Origin: Hordeum vulgare subsp. vulgare
Taxonomy: Eukaryota > Streptophyta > Magnoliopsida > Poales > Poaceae
Assembly (NCBI RefSeq): GCF_904849725.1
Contig: NC_058522.1
Span: forward strand, 336,355,029-336,419,028
DNA length: 64,000 nucleotides
Reading direction: 5' to 3'
Part shown: positions 11,576 to 23,230 of the stretch, piece by piece
Layout of the letters: each line of letters opens with the position of its first letter
Position numbering within the stretch: position 1 is the first letter of the stretch
Program-made: the position numbers and the translations under genes
Notes under the pieces: model-generated
Databases searched by the model: none
The model's input: the letters and a program-made list of their open reading frames with translations, nothing else
Told to the model about the DNA's origin: nothing

Positions 11576-11775
11576 GACTGTCTGATGGGTCATTGTGTGA
11601 CGGGTCATGACTGTCTGAAGGGTCATTGTACGACGGGTCATAACGGTCTGACGGGTCATTGTGTGATGGGTCATGACTGTCTGACGGGTCATTGTGTGAT
11701 GGGTCATCACTGTCTGACGGTCATTGTGTGACGGGTCATGACAGTTTGACGGGACATTGTCTGACGGGTCATAAC
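11576..11775. repeat. 33-bp tandem array, about six units
   Basis: The unit pattern is GACTGTCTGACGGGTCAT followed by TGTGTGACGGGTCAT. Units start at 11576, 11609, 11642, 11675, 11708 and 11740 (the fifth is one base short), and a seventh partial unit is split by the hAT-like element and continues at 12312-12354. Each unit is itself two related halves ending GGGTCAT. It has no spacers, so it is not a CRISPR. Confidence 0.92.
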
Positions 11776-12311
11776 TATGGATGGCAATGGGTTGGGTTTG
11801 GAGCGGGTGGAGCTGGTCCAAATCCAACCCATGACCCATAATCCTACCCTCTGCCCATCCACCAAAGTATCCATGGGAACAAATTGTGCCCATGCCCAAA
11901 CCCATTGGATATCCACATATCCATGGAGCTCCATGGTCATAGAAAAAACAACATGAAGGCTTCTCAAAGATCAAATTAACTCTTCGTCGTTCCTTAACTA
12001 AGATTAAGATTAGTAATTATGTTAGTGCAGTTGTGGGGGCTTAGGGAACATGGGTCATACTTTCACCGTCTCTGACTATGGGTGAGTTGCCTTGGACATT
12101 TGCTTAGTTTTATGTCACTACCATATGGGCACATGTGTCATGCGGGTATCCAGTGGATATCCATGGAGAAAAAGTTAAAAATGTGCCCAACCGGACTGTT
12201 CGTGGGTATCCATATCCACGGATCCATGGGCACAAATGCTCTCCATACCCTTGCCCAACTGGGTCGGGTATCCATGGGTATCGAGATCCATGGATAAAAT
12301 TGCCATCCCTA
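11776..12311. mobile_element. Non-autonomous hAT-like DNA transposon
   Basis: A 536-bp element with terminal inverted repeats TATGGATGGCAAT and ATTGCCATCCCTA (12 of 13 match) and a perfect 8-bp target duplication GTCATAAC (11768-11775, 12312-12319), the hAT signature. Both subterminal regions are packed with TATCCATGG/CCATGGGTAT motifs in both orientations, which in hAT elements can serve as transposase binding sites. There is no transposase ORF, so it would need a partner supplied in trans. Confidence 0.88.
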
Positions 12312-12373
12312 GTCATAACTGTCTGCCGGGTTATAACTGTCACCAGGTCATACCGTGAGGTATATCCCTGACA

Positions 12374-12734
12374 AAGATGGTTAAGGTTTCCTAGATATAG
12401 ACAAGCGTTGTCACTTGATAACGGGATCATTAGGCGAATGATGTGATGGACAAGACCCAAACTATGAACATAGCATGTGATCGTGTTATTTTATTGCTAC
12501 TGTTTTCTGCATGTCAAGTATACATTCTATGACCATGAGATCATGTAACTCACTGACACTGGAGGAATGCCTTGTGTGTACCATACATCGCAACGTAACT
12601 GGGTGACTATAAAGGTGCTAGACAGGTATCTCTAAAGGTGTCTGTTGAGTTAGCATGGATCAAGACTAGGATTTGTCACTCCATATGACGGAGAGGTATC
12701 TCGGGGCCCACTCGGTAATACAACATCACAACAA
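12374..12734 (+). repeat. Old copia LTR fragment
   Basis: The sequence from AAGATGGTTAAGGTTTCC to AACATCACAACAAG matches the middle of the element C and D LTRs (about positions 170-560). The left end is the insertion point of the TGTCGTGG element. The right end is fused at GCC to the LTR of element B. It has no partner in the window and seems to be the oldest layer here. Confidence 0.8.
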
Positions 12735-13476
12735 GCCCTAGAGGCAATAATAAAGTGGTTATTATTATATTTTCTAGTTCATGATAATTGTCTATTATTC
12801 ATGCTATAATTATATTAACCGGAAACCGTAATACATGTGTGAATATATAGATCACAATGTGTCCCTAGTGAGCCTCTAGTTGGCTAGCTTGTTGATCAAT
12901 AGATGATCATGGTTTCCTGATCATGGACATTGGATGTCATTGATAACGGGATCACATCATTGGGGAATGATGTGATGGACAAGACCCAATCCTAAGCATA
13001 GCACCAGATCGTGTTGTTCGTCCGCTAAAGCTTCTTTGATGTCAAGTATCATTTCCTTAGACCATGAGATTGTGTAACTCCCGGATACCGTAAGAGTGCT
13101 TTGGGTGTATCAAACATCTCAACATAACTGGGTGATTATAAAGGTGTACTACAGGTATCTCCGAAAGTATCTGTTGGGTTGTGTGAATCGAGGTTGGGAT
13201 TTGTCACTCCATAAGAAGGAGATGTATCTCTGGGCCCACTCGGTAATCCATCATCATATTGAAATCAGTGTGACTAAGGAGTTAGCCACGGGATGATGTG
13301 TTACGGAACAAGTAAAGAGGCTTGCCGACAGTGAGATTGAACAAGGTATAGGTATACCGATGATCGAATCTCGGACAAGTATCATACCGATAGACAAAGG
13401 GAAATGCATACGGGATTGATTGAATCCCCGACATCGTGGTTCATCCGATGAGATCATCGTGGAACATGTGGGAGCC
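12735..13476 (+). repeat. 5' LTR of element B, first part
   Basis: Begins abruptly at GCCCTAGAGGC, lacking the leading TGTTGGAAATAT. It is very close to the start of B's 3' LTR (31474 onward), including the rarer ACCGGAAACC and CCTAAGCATAGCAC variants. It ends at GAGCC, the target site of element C. It contains a 109-bp segment (13051-13159) that is absent from B's 3' LTR. Confidence 0.85.
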
Positions 13477-15328
13477 TGTTGAAAATATGCCCTAGAGGCA
13501 ATAATAAATTGGTTATTATTATATTTCCTTGTTCATGATAATAGTTTATTATCCATGCTACAATTGTATTGATTGGAAACTCAAATGCATGTGTGGATAC
13601 ATAGACAAAACACTGTCCCTAGCGAGCCACTAGTTGACTAGCTCGTTGATCAAATATGGTCAAGGTTTCCTGGCCATAGGCAAGTGTTGTCACTTGATAA
13701 CGGGATCACATCATTAGGAGAATGATGTGATGGACAAGACCCAAACTATAAACGTAGCATATATTCGTGTTAGTTTATTGCTACTATTTTCTGCATCTCA
13801 ATGCATCTGTTCCTACGACTATGAGATAATGTAACTCCCGGAGACTGGAGGAATACCTTGTGTGTTTCAAACGTCGCAATGTTACTAGGTGACTATAAAG
13901 GTGCTCTACAGGTATCTCCAAGGGTGTATGTTGGGTTGGCATGGATGAAGACTGGGATTTGTCACTCTGTGTGACGGAGGGGTATCTCGGGGCCCACTCG
14001 GTAATACAACATCACAACAAGCCTTGCAAGCAATGTGACTAAGGAGTTAGTTACATGATCTTGTATTATGGAACAAGTAAAGAGACTAGCCGGTAACGAG
14101 ATTGAACTAGGTATGGACATACCGACGATCGAATCTCGGGCAAGTAACATACCAAAGGACAAAGGGAACAACATACGGGATTAAATGAATCCTTGTCATA
14201 GAGGTTAAACCGATAGGGATCTTCGTATAAAATGTAGGATCCAATATGGACATATAGGTCCCGCTATTGGTTGTTGACCGGGGAGTGTCTCAGGTCTTGT
14301 CTGGATAGTTCTCAAACCCGCAGGGTCTGCACACTTAAGGTTCAGTGACGTTTCAGTATTATTGAGTTATGTGTGTTCGGTAACCAAAAGTTTTTCGAAG
14401 TCCTGGATGAGATCCCTTACATCATGAGGAGCTCCGGAATGGTCTAGAGGTAAAGATTGATATATAGGAAAGTGGGTTTTGAACTCCGTAAAAGTTTTGG
14501 GCATTTCTGGCAGGGTACCGGGAGTGACGAATGGGTTCCAGGGGTCCACCAGGTGGGCCCACCCACCCCAAAGGGTTTCATGGGCTGTGGGAGGATGTGT
14601 ACCAGCCCTTGGTGGGCTGGCCAAAGCCTCCACCAAATCCGAAGGCGGATTGGAGGTGGGAAGGAAAGAAACCCAAAGGTGGAAAAGGTGGAAAGGGTTT
14701 CCAAGTGGAGAGGAGGAATCCTACTCCTAGTAGGATTGGAGTAGGACTCCTCCACCTCCAATTTCAGCCAAACCTTGAGGGTTTGAGGCTGCATCCTGCC
14801 CTCCCTCCCTTCTATATATACTAGAGGTTTTAGAGGTGAGGGCTAATCCTAATTGCCATGTCCTCCCTCTACTTCTCTCTAGATATGTTTCTCCTCTAGT
14901 CTCGTTCGGCGGTGCTTAGGCGAAGCCCTGCTGGATTAGTTCACCACCACCACCATGCCGCCGTGCTAGAGAACTGATCTACCTCCCTGCCCCTCTTGCT
15001 GGATCAAGAAGGCGGGCATCATCATCGAACTATACGTGTGCTGAACGTGGAGGTGCCGTCCGTTCGGCACTAGATCGGCATGGATCATGATGGGATCGCG
15101 GGGCGGATCATTATGAGATCACGGGACAAATCATGATGAGATCGCGGAACGGGCTACGATTTGAATCGCGAAGATGTTCCACTACATCAACCACGTTATA
15201 TACGCTTCCGCTTAGCGATCAACAAGGGTATGTAGATTCACTCTCCCCTCTCATAGATGATCATCACCATGGATAGGTATTGCGTGTGCGTAGGATTTTT
15301 TTTGTTTCCCATGGTACGTTCCCCAACA
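13477..15328 (+). repeat. 5' LTR of element C
   Basis: 1852 bp, from TGTTGAAAATATGCC to CCCCAACA. It is followed by the primer site, which fixes its 3' boundary, and preceded by the B-LTR target GAGCC. It contains the TATA box at 14813. Confidence 0.93.
14813..14820 (+). promoter_or_regulatory. TATA box of element C 5' LTR
   Basis: TATATATA after a C-rich stretch (CCCTCCCTCCCTTC), about 500 bp before the LTR end. The 3' LTR has TATATGTA at the same place, so that copy has lost the consensus. Confidence 0.6.
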
Positions 15329-15345
15329 GTGGCATCATGAGCTAG
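15329..15345 (+). promoter_or_regulatory. Element C primer-binding site
   Basis: G then TGGCATCATGAGC directly after the LTR terminus CCCCAACA, as in element A. Initiator-Met tRNA type. Confidence 0.85.
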
Positions 15346-16600
15346 GTTCATGCGTAAGTGATACCTCGAGTAGGAAACAAAAGAGTTTGTGGGCGTTGAT
15401 GTTCAATTTGCTGCCGTCCTTATTTTTTCTTGATTCAGCGGTATTGTTGGATTGAAGCGGCCCGGACCAACTTTACTCGTACGCTTATGAGAGACCGGTT
15501 TCATCGACTGACATGCAACTTGTTGCATAAAGATGACTAGTGGGTGTCTGTTTCTTCAACTTTAGTTGAGTCGGATTTGACAGCGCCGGTCCTTGGAGAA
15601 GGTTAAATAGAAAATTGCATATCACCATTGTGGCTTTGCGTAAGTAAGATGCGACCATACTAGATACCCATAGCAGCCACGTAAGACATGCAACAACAAA
15701 TTAGAGGACGTCGAAATTGTTTTTGCAGAGTATGCATGTGATGTGATATGTCCAAAGACATGATATGATATATTGGATGTATGAGATGATCATGTTGTAA
15801 TAGTTAAATATCGACTTGCACGTCGATGCTACGGCAACCGTCATGAGCCATAGGGTTGTCTTTAAATTAACATTTGTGCTTGCAGATGCTTTTACTATAT
15901 CGCTAGGTTGTAGCATTAGTAGTAATAACATAGAGAGCACGGCAACCTCGATGGAGGCACGATGATGGAGATCATGGTGTGGCGCCGGTGATGATGGAGA
16001 TCATGCCAGTGCTTTGGTGATGGAGATCAAGAAGCACAAGTTCATGGCCATATCATGTCACTTATGATTTGCATGTTATGTTAATACTTTTATGCACCTT
16101 ACTTTGCTTGGAACGACGATAGCATTATAAGGTGATCCCTCACTAAAATTTGAAGATAACATTGTGTTCTCCCCGACTGTGCACCGTTGTGACAGTTCAT
16201 CGTTTCGAGACACCACGTGATGATCGGGTGTGATAGACTCAACATTTACATACAACGGGTGAAAAACAGTTGCACACGCGGAACATTCGGGTTAAACTTG
16301 ACGAGCCTAACATGTACAAACATTGCCTCGGAACACAAGAGACCGAAAGGTCGAGCATGAATCATATAGTTGATATGATCAACATCGAGATGTTCACCAC
16401 AGAAACTATACTCAACTCACGTGATGATCGGACTTGAGTTAGTGGATTTGGATCATGCGCCACTCGAATGACTAGAGGGATGTCTATTTGAGTGGGAGTT
16501 ATTAGTAATATGATTAGCTAAACTCAATTATCATGAACATAGTCAAAAGGTATTTGCAAATTATGTTGTAGCTTGCGCAGTAGCTCTACTGTTTTTGATA
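15346..16600 (+). other. Element C untranslated leader
   Basis: Non-coding leader homologous to the leaders of A, B and D. It includes the GATGATGGAGATCATG segment near 15960 and GTGATGATCGG near 16215. No gene is seen. The gag start codon expected near 16575 is not present. Confidence 0.75.
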
Positions 16601-17400
16601 TGTTCCAAGAGAAAATTTAGTTGAAAGATGATAGTAGAAATTATGCGGGCTGTGTCCGTAAACTAAGGATTGTCCTCATTGCTGCGCAGAAGGTTTATGT
16701 ACTTAATGCACCGCTCGGTGTGCTGAACCTCGAGCGTCGTTTGTGGATGTTGCGAACATCTAACATACACGTTTTTGATGACTACATGATAGTTCAATGT
16801 GTAATGCTTAACGACTTAGAATTGAGGCGCCGAAGGCGTTTTCAACGTCACAAAACATATGAGATGTTCCAAGAGATGAAATTGGGATTTCATGATCGTG
16901 CCCTTGTTGAGAGGTATGAGGCCTCCGACAAGATTCTTTGTCTACAAAGTAAGGGAGAAATGCTCAATCGTTGAGCATGTGCTCAGATTATCCGAGTGCT
17001 ACAATCGCTTGAATCTCGTGGGAGTTGATCTTCCAGATGAGATAGAGATGCTTCTCCAAAGTCACTGCCACCAAGCTACTAGAGCTTCGTGATGAACTAT
17101 AACATATCAAGGGTAGATATGATGATCCTTGAGCTATTCGTGATGTTTGACACTGCCAAAGTAGAAATCAAGTAGGAGCATCAATTGTTGATGGTTATTA
17201 AAACCACTAGTTTCAAGAAGGGCAAGGGCAAGAAGGGATACTTCATGAAACGACAAACCAGTTGCTGCTCTAGTGAAGAAACCCAAGGTTGAACCCAAAC
17301 CCGAGACTAAGTGCTTCTGTTATGAGGGGAACGGTCACTGAGGCGGAACTACCCTAGATACTTGGTAGATGAGAAGGCTGGGAAAGTCAACAAAAGTATA
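16601..17400 (+). pseudogene. Element C gag remnant
   Basis: The first ORF (16621-16974) keeps the gag pattern LKDD, YVLNAPLG, then YEMFQEMK and VERYEASDKI, but has no start codon. The frame shifts near 16960 and continues in 16892-17092 (EHVLRLSECYNRL, VDLPDE). The nucleocapsid zinc knuckle near 17311 is ruined: CFCYEGNGH has one residue missing between the first two Cys and is followed by a stop. Far more damaged than gag in B or D. Confidence 0.8.
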
Positions 17401-18600
17401 TTGGATATACGTGATATTGATGTGTACCTTACTAGTACTCCTAGTAGCAACAGGGTATTAGATACCGGTTCAGTTGCTAAGTGTTAGTAACACGAAATTA
17501 TAGCTACGGATGAAACAGATACTAGCAAGGGTGAGGTGACGATGTGTGTTGGAAGTAATTCCAAGGTTGATATGATCAACATCGCACACTCCCTCTACCA
17601 TCGGGATTAGTGTTAAACCTAAATAATTGTTATTTGGTGTTTGCGTTGAGCATAGACATGATTAGATTGTGTTTATCGCAATACGCTTATTTATTTAAAG
17701 AGAATAATGGTTACTCTGTTTATTTGAATAATACCTTCAATGGTCTTGCACATAAAATGAATGGTTTATTGAATCTCGATCGTAGTGATACACATGTTCA
17801 TAATATTGATGCCAAAAGATACAAAGTAGTTATGATAGTACCACTTACTTGTGGCACTGCTGCTTGAGTCATATTGGTATAAAATGCATGAAGAAGCTCC
17901 ATGCTGATGGATCTTTGTACTCACTCATTTTTGAAACGTTTGAGACATGCAAACCATGCCTATGGTATAAACGCAATAAGAAACTCCATGCAGATGGATC
18001 GTTTGGACTCACTTGATTTTGAATCACTTGAGACATACAAATCATACTACATGGGAAAGATGACTGAAGGCCTCGTTTTCCAGTGAGATGGAACAAGAAA
18101 GTAACTTGTTGGAAGTGATACATTTTGATGTGTGCAGTCCAATGAGCGCTGAGGCACGCAGTGGATATCGTTATGTTCTTACTTCACAGATGATTTGAGT
18201 AGATACTAGTATATTTACTTGATGAAACACACATCTGAATTACTGAAAGGTTCAAGTAATTTCAGAGTGAAGTTGTAAATCATCATGACAAGAGGATAAA
18301 ATGTCTACGATATGATCGTAGAGATGAATATCTGAGTTGCGAGTTTGGTACACATTTAAGACAATGTGGGAATTATTTCACAACTCATGCCACCTGGAAC
18401 ACCATAGTGTGATGGTGTGTACAAACGTCATAGGCGCACCCTATTGGATATGGTTCATACTATGATGTCTATTATCAAATTAGCACTATCGTTTTTGGGT
18501 TAGGCATTAGAGACAACCGCATTCACTTTAAATAGGGCACCACGTAATTCCGTTGAGATGACACCGTATGAACTATGGTTTGGAGAAACCTAAGTTGTCG
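17401..18600 (+). pseudogene. Element C protease-integrase remnant
   Basis: The protease is recognisable at 17455-17475 (LDTGSVAKC, then two stops), followed by LNLNNCYLVFALSIDM near 17610. The integrase zinc-binding region (17869-18086) contains a tandem duplication described separately. Further on, MSAEARSGYRYVL and an APRNSVEMTPYEL-like stretch can be followed only by switching frames. No segment longer than about 85 residues stays open. Confidence 0.75.
17886..18059 (+). repeat. 87-bp in-frame tandem duplication in element C integrase
   Basis: Two adjacent 87-bp units (17886-17972, 17973-18059) both carry the integrase segment KLHADGS, then FE, then FETC or LETY. The unit is 29 codons, so frame is kept. 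The units differ at roughly a fifth of positions. A, B and D have only one copy of this segment. Confidence 0.72.
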
Positions 18601-20350
18601 TTTCTTAAAAGTTTGGGGCTACCATGCTTATCTGAAAACGTTTCAGCATGATAAGCTCGAAAATAAAGCAGATAAATGCATCTTCATAGGACACCCAAAA
18701 CAGTTGGGTACACATCCTACCTCAGATCCGAAAGCAAAGTGTTTGTTTCTAGAAACGGGTCCTTTCTCGAGAAAAAGTTTCTCTCGAAATAATTGAGTGG
18801 GAGGATGGTGGAACTTGATGAGGTTATTGAACCGTCACTTCAACCAGTGTGTAGCAGGGTGCAGGAAGTTGTTCCCGTGGCACCTACACCAATTGAAGTG
18901 GAACTTAATGATAGTGATCATGAAACTTCAGATCAAGTTACTACAAACCTCGTAGGTTGAAAAAGGTCATGTACTGCTACAAGAGTGGTATGGTAACCCT
19001 GTCTTGGAGGTCATGTTGTTGGACAAAAATGAACCTACGAGCTATTGAGAAGCGATGGGGAGCCCGGATTCCGACAAATGGCTGGAGGCCATGAAATCCG
19101 AGAGAGGATCCATGTATGAAAACAAGGTGTAGACTTTGGAAGAACTACTTGATGGTCGTAAGGCTATTAAGTACAGATGGATCTTCAAAAGGAAGATAAA
19201 CGATGATGGTGAAAAGTCACCATTAAGAAATCTCGACTGGTCGCAAAGATGTTTCCGACAAGTTCAAAGAGTTGACTATGATGAGACTTTCTCACTTGTA
19301 GCGATGCTAAAAGTCTGTTGGAATTATGTTAGCAGTTGCTGCATTATTTATGAATTATTGCACATAGAATGTTAAAACATTGTTTCCTCGACGAATTCCT
19401 TGAGGAAAGGTTGTATGTGATACAACCAGAAGTTTTTGTCGATCCTAAGGATACTAACAAGTATGCAAGCTCCAGGGATCCTTCTATGGACCCGTGCAAG
19501 CATCTCGGAGTTGGAATATATACTTTGATGAGATGATCAAAGCTTTTGGGTTTATAATAGGTTTATGAGAAAGTTGTATTTCCAAAGAAGTGAGTGGGAT
19601 CACTATAGAATTTCTGATAAGTATATGTGGTTGACATATAGTGGATCGGAAGTAATGTAGAATTTCTGGAAAGCATAAAGTGTTGTTTGAAAGGAGTTTT
19701 TCAAAGGAAAACCTAGATAGAGCTACTTGAATAGTGAGCATAAAGATCTATAGAGATAGATCAAAACGCTTAATAGAACTTTCAATGAAATGCATGCCTT
19801 GACATGTTTTTGAAGGAGTGCAAAATAGATCAGTGAAGGAGTTCTTGGCTGTGTTGTAGGGTGAGAATTTGAGTAAGACTCAAAGCTCAACCACGGCAGA
19901 AGAAAGAGAAAGGATGAAGGTTGTCCCCTATGCATTAGTTGTAGGCTCTATAGTATGCTATGCTGTGTACCGCACCTGATGTGTGCCTTGCCATGAATAT
20001 GTCAAGGGGTACAGAAGTGATCCAGGAATGGATTACTGGACAACAGTCAAAAGTTATCCTTAGTAATTAGTGGACTACGGAATTTTCTCGATTATGGAGG
20101 TGATTGAAGAGTTCGTCGTAAAGAGTTACGTCGATGCAAGCTTTGACACTAATCTGGATGACTCTGAGTAGTAAATCGGATTCGTATAGTGGCGTAGTCA
20201 TTTGGAATAGTTCCAAAATGGCGCATAGTAGCAGCATCTATAGGAGGACATAGAGATTTGTAAAGCACACACGGATCTGAAAGGTTCAGATCCGTCGACT
20301 AAAAACCTCTCTCACAAGCAAGACATGATCGAACCCCAGAACTGTATGGG
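18601..20350 (+). pseudogene. Element C reverse transcriptase and RNase H remnant
   Basis: The linker and RT start appear at 18575-18796 (KVWGYHAYLKTF, DKCIFIGHPK) and 19136-19375 (GRKAIKYRWIFKRK, VDYDETFSLVAML). The catalytic YVDD position near 19622 reads YVVD followed by a stop. RNase H traces lie at 20130-20230 (VDASFDTNLDDSE). Many frameshifts; no functional product is possible. Confidence 0.78.
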
Positions 20351-20403
20351 TGTTAGATTCATTACAATCACAAAGTGATGTGAACTAGATTATTGACTCT
20401 AGT

Positions 20404-20416
20404 GCAAGTGGGAGAC
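20404..20416 (+). promoter_or_regulatory. Element C polypurine tract
   Basis: GCAAGTGGGAGAC immediately before the 3' LTR; identical in B and D. Primer for plus-strand cDNA synthesis. Confidence 0.85.
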
Positions 20417-22203
20417 TGTTGGAAATATGCCCTAGAGGCAATAATACATTGGTTATCATTATATTTCCTTGTTCATGAAAATCGTTTATTAAACGTGCTA
20501 GAATTGTATTGATTGGAAACTCAAATGCATGTGTGGATACATAGACAACACACTATCCCTAGTGAGCCTCTAGTTGACTAGCTCGTTGATCAAAGATGGT
20601 CAAGGTGTTGTCACAAGGTAACGGGATCACATCATTAGGAGAATGATGCGATGGACAAGATCCAAACTATAAATGTAGCATATGATCGTGTCAGTTTATT
20701 GCTAATGTTTTGTGCATGTCAATGTATGTGTTCCTATGACCATGATATAATGCAACTCATGGACACCGGAGGAATACATTGTGTGTATCAAATGTCGCAA
20801 CGTTACTGCGTGACTATAAAGGTGCTTTAAAGGTATCTCCAAAGGTGTATGTTGGGTTGGCATGGATCAAGACTGGGATTTGTCGCTCCGTGTGACAGAG
20901 AGGTATCTCGGGGCCCACTCGATAATAGAACATCACAACAAGCCTTGCAAGTAATGTGACTAAGGAGTTAGTTACGGGATCTTGTATTATGGAACGAGTA
21001 AAGAGACTAGCTGGTAATGAGATTGAATTAGGTATGGAGATACATACGATCGAATCTCGAGCAAGTAACACACCGAAGGACAAAGGGAACAGTATACGGG
21101 ATTAAATGAATCCTTGACATAGAGGTTGAACCGATAGAGATCTTCATAGGAAATGTAGGAGACAATATGGACATCTAGGTCCCGCTATTAGTTATTGACC
21201 GGGGAGTGTCTTAGATCATGTCTGCATAGTTATCGAACCCGTAGGGTCTGCACACTTAAGGTTCAGTGACGTTTCGGTATTATTGAGTTATGTGTGTTTG
21301 GTAACCGATAGTTGTTCGGAGTCCCGGATGAGATCCCGTACATCACGAGGAGCTCCTGAAAGGTTCGTAGGTAAAGATTGATATACAGGAAAGTGGGTCT
21401 TGAACTCCGGAAAAGTTTTAGGCATTTTCGGCAGTGTACCGGGAGTGACGAATGGGTTCTGGGGGTCCACCAGGTGGGCCCACCAACCACAAAGGGTCTC
21501 ATGGGGTGTGGGACGACTTGGACCAGCCCTTAGTGGGCTGGCAGAAGCCTCCACTAAAGCCCAAGGTGGATTGGAGGTGGGAAGGAAAGAAACCCAAAGG
21601 TGGAAAAGGAGGAAAGGGTTTCCAAGTGGAGAGGAGGAATCCTACTCCTAGTAGGATTGGAGTAGGACTCCTCCACCTCCAATTTCGGCCAAACGTTGAG
21701 GGTCTGAGGCTGCCTCCTCCCCTCCCTCCCTCCTATATGTACTAGAGGTTTTAGAGGTGAGGGCTAACCCTAATTGCCTCGTGCTCCCTCTACTTCTCTC
21801 TAGGTCTGTTTCTCCTCTAGTCTAGTTCGGCGGTGCTTAGGCGAAGCCCTGCTGGATTAGTTCACCACCACCACCACCACGCCTCCGTGCTGGAGAACTC
21901 ATCTACCTCTCCGCCCCTCTTGCTGGATCAAGAAGGCAGGGCTCGTCATCGAGCTGTAAGTGTGCTGAACGCGGAGTTGTCGTCCGTTCGGCACTAGATC
22001 TGGATGGATCGTGATGGGATCGCGGGACGGATCATGATGAGATCGCGGGACGGGCTGCGATTTGAATCGCTAAGATGTTCCACTACAATAACCGTGTTAT
22101 ATACGCTTCCGCTTAGCAATCTACAAGGGTATGTAGATTCACTCTCCCCTCTCGTAGATGATCATCACCATGGCTAGGTATTGTGATGCTACATTCCCCA
22201 ATA
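20417..22203 (+). repeat. 3' LTR of element C
   Basis: 1787 bp, TGTTGGAAATATGCC to CCCCAATA (terminal C to T change). Compared with the 5' LTR it lacks about 19 bases near 20602 and about 30 bases just before its end, plus scattered substitutions. Followed by GAGCA, the target duplication. Confidence 0.93.
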
Positions 22204-22208
22204 GAGCA

Positions 22209-23230
22209 AACATGGATATCCAGACCCCGCTGTTGGTTATTGGCTGGAGAGATGTCTCGGTCATGTCTGCATACATCTCGAACCCATAGGGTCTACACAC
22301 TTAAGGTTCGTTGATGCTAGGGTTATATGGGAATAGTGTACGTGGTTACCGAAGGTTGATTGGAGTCCCGGATGAGATCTGGGACGTCACGAGGAGCTCC
22401 GGAATGGTCTGGAGGTAAAGATTCATATATAGGAAGTGAGGATTTGATCATCGGAAGTGTTTCGGGCGACACCGGTAATGTACCGGGACCATCGGAAGGG
22501 GTGCGGGGGTCCACCGGGAAGGGCTACCAGCCCCAAAGTGCTACATGGGCCAAAAGTGGATGGGAACCAGCCCCTTGGTGGGCTGGTGCGCCACCGCTAA
22601 GGGCCAAAGGCGCGGCAAGGGGTGGTGGGGGCCAAACCCTAGGCATGGAGAGGCCACCTTCGGCCTCAAGGCCCACCCTAGGGCGCTTCCACCCTTGGCC
22701 GCTACCTTAAGGCCATCTAGGGCTGCCGCACCCCTTAGGGTGGGAAACCCTAAGGGCGGGCATCCTCCTCCCTCTCCTCCTGTATATAGTGGAGGGTTTG
22801 GGGCTGTTTTGAGACACAACTTCTCTCTCTCTCTCTCGGTGCAGCCCTACTCCTCTTCCTCCTCGTCCTCCGTAGTGCTTGGCGAAGCCCTGTCGGAGTG
22901 CCACGTAGCTCCACCGTCACCACGCCGTCGTGCTACCGAAGCTCTCCCGCAACCTCTCCTCCCTCCTTGCTAGATCAAGGCACTGGAGACGTCACTAGGC
23001 TGCACGTGTGTTGAATGCGGAGGCGCCGTTGTTCGGCGCATAGTTCAGAATCTACCGCGATCTGAATCATTGCGAGTACGACTCCATCAACCACGTTGTA
23101 GCAACGCTTCCGCTTAGCGATCTTGAAAGGTATGAAGATGCTCTACTCTTTTGCTCGTTGCTGGTTTCTCCATAGATAGATCCTTGCATGACGTAGGATT
23201 TTTTTTTTGAAATTACTACGTTCCCCAACA
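22209..23230 (+). repeat. 5' LTR of element B, second part
   Basis: Continues B's LTR after element C (AACATGGATATCCAGACC) to CCCCAACA at 23230, followed by the primer site. A TATATA box is at 22783-22788, then a CT-rich run (22821-22837). It differs from the 3' LTR (32092-32983) at roughly a tenth of sites, more than the first part does. Confidence 0.88.

Larger units (their letters stand above)
10971..12373 (-). repeat. LTR (TGTCGTGG...CCCTGACA) of the same element
   Basis: Runs from TGTCGTGGTTTC to CCCTGACA. Its net length is about 859 bp after removing the 536-bp hAT-like insert and its duplication. The right end is defined because a known copia LTR sequence (AAGATGGTTAAGG) starts exactly after CTGACA, so this element had inserted into that copia LTR. 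A TTATATAAG box lies near 11335. A 33-bp tandem array fills the portion next to the right end, which is the upstream part on the sense strand. Confidence 0.68.
13477..22203 (+). mobile_element. Copia element C, complete but heavily decayed, nested in B
   Basis: A full-length element of 8727 bp: 5' LTR 13477-15328, primer site, internal region, purine tract 20404-20416, 3' LTR 20417-22203. Target duplication GAGCC/GAGCA (13472-13476, 22204-22208) with one mismatch. The two LTRs differ at roughly 8-10% of sites by hand count and by small indels, so it is an old insertion. The coding region is riddled with stops and frameshifts. Confidence 0.93.

Noticed and set aside
11576..11775. CRISPR-like array
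   Set aside because: Direct tandem 33-bp units with no unique spacers, in a plant LTR.
14367..14824. ORFs on both strands shared with 21263-21745 and 43817-44266
   Set aside because: They are the same part of copia LTRs repeated in different elements, with overlapping frames; not a gene family.
15329..15345. Possible tRNA gene fragment
   Set aside because: Only the ~12-base primer complement is present next to an LTR; no cloverleaf.
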